This document shows positions 57,501-63,500 of a stretch of 64,000 nt of DNA, piece after piece (within the stretch, counting starts at the first letter, position 1; each line of letters opens with the position of its first letter). Under the pieces are notes generated by a model. The model saw only the letters and a program-made list of their open reading frames with translations, was not told the DNA's origin and did no database searches. Origin of the DNA: Mycteria americana (Eukaryota; Chordata; Aves; Ciconiiformes; Ciconiidae). The stretch spans positions 58,218,001 to 58,282,000 of the forward strand of contig NC_134369.1 of assembly GCF_035582795.1 (NCBI RefSeq), read 5' to 3'. Position numbers and translations under genes: made by a program.

Positions 57501-60500
57501 GATTTTGATGCTGCAAAGGATAGCCATTCCAGCAGTACCTTCGTCTTCTACACAACAACAGCTAGAAATTTAATTGTGTATTGCTTCCAATCTGTAGCTT
57601 GGCAGGATAAACACAGGTATGCCACTGACAATTTATTAGCTAAAAATAAATACACAATCTCCTAATAGGAAAATTCAAGAAGACCATTAATCTGCTAGTT
57701 GTTTTGTTTCTTTAATAATTCCAGAAGTAATCAACAATATAAAGTTAGTATTATGTACTAATTATAAAATACTCAAATCAGCACCTTCTGAAGTAGACCT
57801 TAAAAACTGTAAAGGTTCTCTTCAGGACTTCTCTTTAGTATACAGATGAATAAATTCATATACTTTCTTCATAAAGAGTGGGATGTTTATAGAAGTCTAT
57901 TTGGTTTCATATGGTATTCAACAAAGCAAGCCACTTATCTTTTGAGAGCAGCTCAAGCTAAGTTTATCTTAGGGACTTGTATGGGTTTATTTTTCAATTC
58001 TAGAATCCTGTACTCCCAGACGTTGGTCCATTCATGATTATCACTCATTGCATTGGGTGTACGTGGCAAGGTGTCGGCAGCAGGGTATGCTGCACGAGCA
58101 GCCTCTGTGCTAAGAGGTCAGGGTCTGCCCCATGCTGGACAGAGCTGGTTCCAGTCAGCCCTGTAATGGACCCACCTCAGGACACAGCTGAGCCCATCAG
58201 CAAAGCTGGTGGTGCCTCTGTGAAAACATATTTAAGAAAGGGCAAAATGCTGCACAAGCAGGGAGGAAAAAACAGCAAGAAAAACAATTCTGCAAACACC
58301 AAGGTCAGGGAAGAAGGAGGGGGAGAAGGTGCTCCAGGTGCCAGAACAAATATTCCCCTGCAGCCTGTGGAAGAGATCACACCAGAGCAGATATCCACAC
58401 TGCAGCTCATAGAAGACCCCACTCTGCAGGAGGCAGATGTGCCCTGAAGGAAGCTGTAAGCCTGTGGAGAGCCCACACAGGAGCAAGCTCCTGGCAGGTT
58501 CTGCAGCCCATGGAGAAGAGCCCACACAGCAGCAGGTTCTCCTGTCAGGAACTGCGGTTCATGGTGGACCCATGCAGGAGCAGGTTTCTCCATTGGCTGC
58601 AGTCCAGCAGGATAGGACCCATGCTGAACCAGTTTGTGAAGGACTGCAGCCTGAGGGACCCACACTGTAAAAGCATGGGGAGGAAGGAGCAGCAGAGGAA
58701 CTATTATGAACTGGCTTCAACCCCTCAATTCCCCATCCCCCCTGCACTGTTCAAGGTAGTGAGGAGGTAGAGGAGTCGGGAATGAAGAAGTGAAGTTGAG
58801 CCTGGGAAGAAAAACGGGTGAGGGGAAGGTGTTTTAGTTTGTTTCTCATCATCCAACTCCATTCTAACTGGCAATAAATTCAATTAATTTTCCTCAAGTT
58901 GAGTCTGTTGTGCCCGTGACAGTAACTGCTAAGTTACTGTCATCACAATCCATGAGCTTTTTCATTACATTCTCTCCCCCTGTCCTGTTGAGGCGTGCAA
59001 GTGAGAGCAGCTGGACAGGTGTATGACAGCCAGCCAAGGTCAATCCACCACACTCATGGGGGGGGGGGGGAGGCATGCAGTGGAATGCATTTATATGAAA
59101 ATATATGTTTGCTTATAAAGACCTTAAGGGAATATTTACCTAAGCAGGGAAAATAAATGATCAATTAGTTTTGTATACTGTTTCCTACTATTTTTTCCAT
59201 CCTTTGGAAAGAGTTGAAAGAAAATGAAATTATTGAAGTGTGTCATACTTGACATGAACTTATACAGCACATTTTGTAGTTTACGTGCTTGAAACACCTA
59301 TTCTGATCAAAGGTGTTCTAACATAATCCAGTTTCCAGAGTAAAAAAAAAGTTAACTAGACTAAGCAATATACTGCATCTATGTTCCTTCCAATCTGCGT
59401 GAACTCTACCTGATAAATCAAAAAACAGGTCCTCCTTTAATTTTGTCATGTAGTATTACATCCATTCACTAGTTCAGATGTTGCTGTTATTTAACATACC
59501 AACAGTGTTTTGCCTGTACTCAAACCCAACTTGCAGAGACCACTGCTCTGCATTCTATTTTATTCAACTTCTATAAAACAAAAATTACTTTCAACTCTGA
59601 CCTTGACATTTTTCTTCTGGCTACCTTAAAATACAACTAATGATATAAAAGTGGAAAATTTTTGATCTTTAGAAACATTTTGATCAATTAATTTAAAGGT
59701 GTTAACTGCATTAACTATTCATATTTTTTAAATATCTAGCATTTTTCTATTTCACAACAAACAAAATATGTTATTTCACTTTTCAAGCACTTTTCTTAAC
59801 TGAATAAGCAAGTAATAAGGATTGACTAGAAATTGCTGGACATAAGAAACTTTTCTACTGCAGTAGAAACCTTCTGCTTTCTGTAGACTATAGTGCACTA
59901 TAGAAAACAGGTTAATAGCCAATTTTAAAATTGGAGACAAGAGGAATATACTTACACAACTTTACTTATATACTCACACTTTAAAAAAAAAATAGGGCTT
60001 TATTTTCAACTGCTTTTCATCCTGTATCTTTACGTAAAAGTCAAGTAAAATATTATTTTAACTAGTAGCATTTAAATACGGCATTATTATTTGATTTACT
60101 ATAAATTTGAATATAAAAATTCAGAAGTAGAAATGTTCATGTTAGTTTTATAATGCTGCGACCTAATTAATCATTTAAGGTTTACTTGTAATTGTTGCAG
60201 TAAATTATACCCTTTTAAAACCAAAGTGATCTTAATTTATCAGTTAAACATTCCACACACACATAGGCAAAGTCAGTCATAGTGCTACAAGAAAAAAGGA
60301 TAAATGAATAACAGCAGGAGTTTCATGAAAACAACACAACTTTCTCAGGAGTTACTCCAATACATAAATTCAGTCTTTCTAACATACAGAAATTCTCCTT
60401 TAACAGATTTCAGTGTGCCATTGACTTGCCTCGCCACTGTAAAGATGTCTTATTAGACATATATATTGGTTTTGAATGCAGAGAATCTAAAACAAAACTA

Positions 60501-63500
60501 AGGGGATTCTGTCCCCTTGAGAATCTCACCATTTTTTGTATGCTGTTGAAAAAATAAAATCCTACATAACTATTCATTTAGTTAAAGACCCGGAAAGCAT
60601 GACTAACCTTAGCTCCAGGAAGTACTTCATTTTGCTTTAATGTTAGGCTCAACTCCATTCTACCAATCAGCTTACTGATCTGTACAGGGTCAGAAGGAGT
60701 AATTTCTGGCAAGTTTCTTGTTAATTGCGGATGTGGCTCATAAATGATTTTTGGATTCCAGCTAGGTGAAAGCTTTGGTTCAGTTGCCTTAAAATGTTAC
60801 AGAAAAAGGAATAAGGATATATCCCATTTCTTACTAAAAAAAAATAAACAAGCATTTCAAATAAGCTTATCACACAAATTATCATTTTACACAAATATAA
60901 ATTTGACAATGGCATTAAAAACATGTATTGACAACTGTGAAAGAAACAAGGCATGTAAAATGTGAAACATCAGGTCTTTGCAAAAAAGTGGAGCAAGTTT
61001 CTGCAGAATAGTGAATTGTAGAGGACTTCTACACATTAAAGTTGCAACCAGATTCCAGTACAATACATCCTAAATTTTACTCAGTCCTCAAGTCTCTATT
61101 TCCTTCCCCCTCCTCAAAATCAACAGGAAGTTGATTATGAAACTTATCAAACACAGATTCAAGTAGAAGTTCAACTCCTATATCCTTCAGAATGAATCTA
61201 ATACATGAGTGTAACAATATATTCTATCCTTCATCAATTTACATTCTTATATAATGTATTTAATTTTACCAGCTGTGTAGCTGAACACACTGGGGAGGAC
61301 TTTGCTGATGCAGGAAACTCATCCCAGAAGAAAGAGACACCCGAGAGCTGCAGTAACTTGTGAGCAAAAGCTGTGGGCTGGTGTACATTAATTCCAGAGC
61401 ACTCATCTGCAGTTTCATCACAGTACATAGTTCTGGGAGACAAGAGCAAAGAAACAAATATGGTAGGTGCATGCAAATTGTTACCTTTATTGTGCCACTT
61501 AACCTCTGAATTTGTACATGTTCTCTCTCTCTCTCTCTTCATACTATTTACAATGCCATTGACTGTCCTGAAAGGAGAAACTACCACTCTCTGGGTGGAA
61601 ATCTTAAGTTTTCTACAGGACACCACAGGACAATTGTGACATGCTTCCAGTGTGAATATATCCTAGTGTATTATCCTAGTACTTATGTCTAATCTGACCA
61701 CAAAGCGAACGAGTCTGCCCAACACTTCTATACATGTTTCCATTAGGACACATACAATTCTTGCTTCAGAATCTGAGGGGTTTTTTTTAAATCTGCCACC
61801 TAACATTTTTCTGTTGTCTAAAAGTACTACTTGAAAGTAACATTCTGTGTCAAAATGAAAGTTGAAAATTGAGAGAATAGGCTCCAATCCTGTAAAATTT
61901 CTTTGAAATTAAATTTCTTACGTTATAATACTGAGAGACAGCATAAACAGTAAACTCTTAAAAAGACACAAGTCTCCACATAATAGAATTTACAGTGGAA
62001 AAATACACCTGCCTTTACATAAATAAAATGTATCAAACATCAAAACAACATGCTATTGAATAGTTTGTTTCAATCTAGTTTTTAAAGTACAGAAAAGGAG
62101 GTTTGTTCTGGGAATGGACTTCCCTAAGAAAAATAATTACAGTTTTATTGACATCTCTCCTGAATTGAACAAAACAACCTGAAGTTTATAAATGTTTAAA
62201 ACCAAGTATATTTCATTAGCATTTCTCAGTAAGAATCAGTTTTATTTGGTAATGATTTCAACACTTTGCAAGAAAGTATGATTACACTATCCCATAGGTC
62301 AGAAAAATACTTTAAGAACATGTACAGTATTCAAAGTAGTTCAAAGTAATTACAGAATACGTGGGCTCTTCTGAAAGCTCGCAGAGGACCTAAATCTTCC
62401 AGTTTATTTTTTTTTAGGACTGTATCTTTCTTTCTGAAAATATCTAAAGTGTCTTCAATATACAAGAGGAACTGTTAAGATATTAAAACCCCTTTGCATA
62501 AGAGATGGCCTGATTTGCCAATAATACCCATTGACTGTTGAACATCTGAGAAATGGTATTCATTAATTGCAGAAGTGGTCATCAACTTATCTTTGGAAAA
62601 ATGTAGAACTCTTCTAATTTGATGGTTAAATATCTTTAGCTTAAACATGTTAAGTGGAAGCTGAGTGGAGAAAATGCTCACTGGCATTATAAAATAGATG
62701 CTCAAGAGCTAGCGTCTGACTGTATACTGTGTATGCATGGGTAAAAATATATTGTACAGGAAATGGCACGAAGTGCCTTAGGAAAAAAAAAATACAGATT
62801 TGGAAAAAAAAATATCTTTACCTTTCGATTCTGATTTCAAGTGCAGTTCCACTTTTAGAGTTTTCTGGCACATGTTCTATTCGCAAAACAGTATCTAAAA
62901 AGGTAACTTTCACTCTTCTTAGAACTTAAATGAGAAAACAAAAAGATACCATGCAAGCATTTAAGTCAAGTTACTCAACAATGACTTTTATAACCAATTT
63001 AACCGTCTTTCATTTTGTTGAAGTTCTCAATATTTAGTTCAGTGGAAATAATCAACTGAGTTTAATAATGTAAGAAGGCATCAAGTGACAATGTAAACTC
63101 TTATTAAATGTCTAACATGTACATCCATACCAAGCAATGGACCTTTAATGCACGTATATTGGAGCAAGTAACAACTCAGACCAAGTTGTTCTATGGCTCA
63201 GTGTGGATGGTCCTCAAAGTTAAGTACCTGCTTCATTGTGCACCATGTATGAACTCCTAAACACTGCCATACCACCATGCTACTTCGGCGGAACACTTCT
63301 ATTTCTAGATCGGATTTTAAACATTTCCCTTAGCCCAGACATTTCAGCACAAGGTTCTCCACCACACAATGTGGTCATGAGCCCTTAGTTTCTTCCACTT
63401 AAAAAAAACACCAACAACAAAACCCAGAGTTTCTAAAGTACTTCTAACAACATGGTGTGATTATTGAGATACATATGTCATAATGGGTCAACTTTGTGTA

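Noticed and set aside
58034-58770. Several overlapping 77-162 codon open frames on both strands
   Set aside because: All lie inside the LTR, whose repetitive, GC-richer middle is low in stop codons. No retroviral protein motif is seen.
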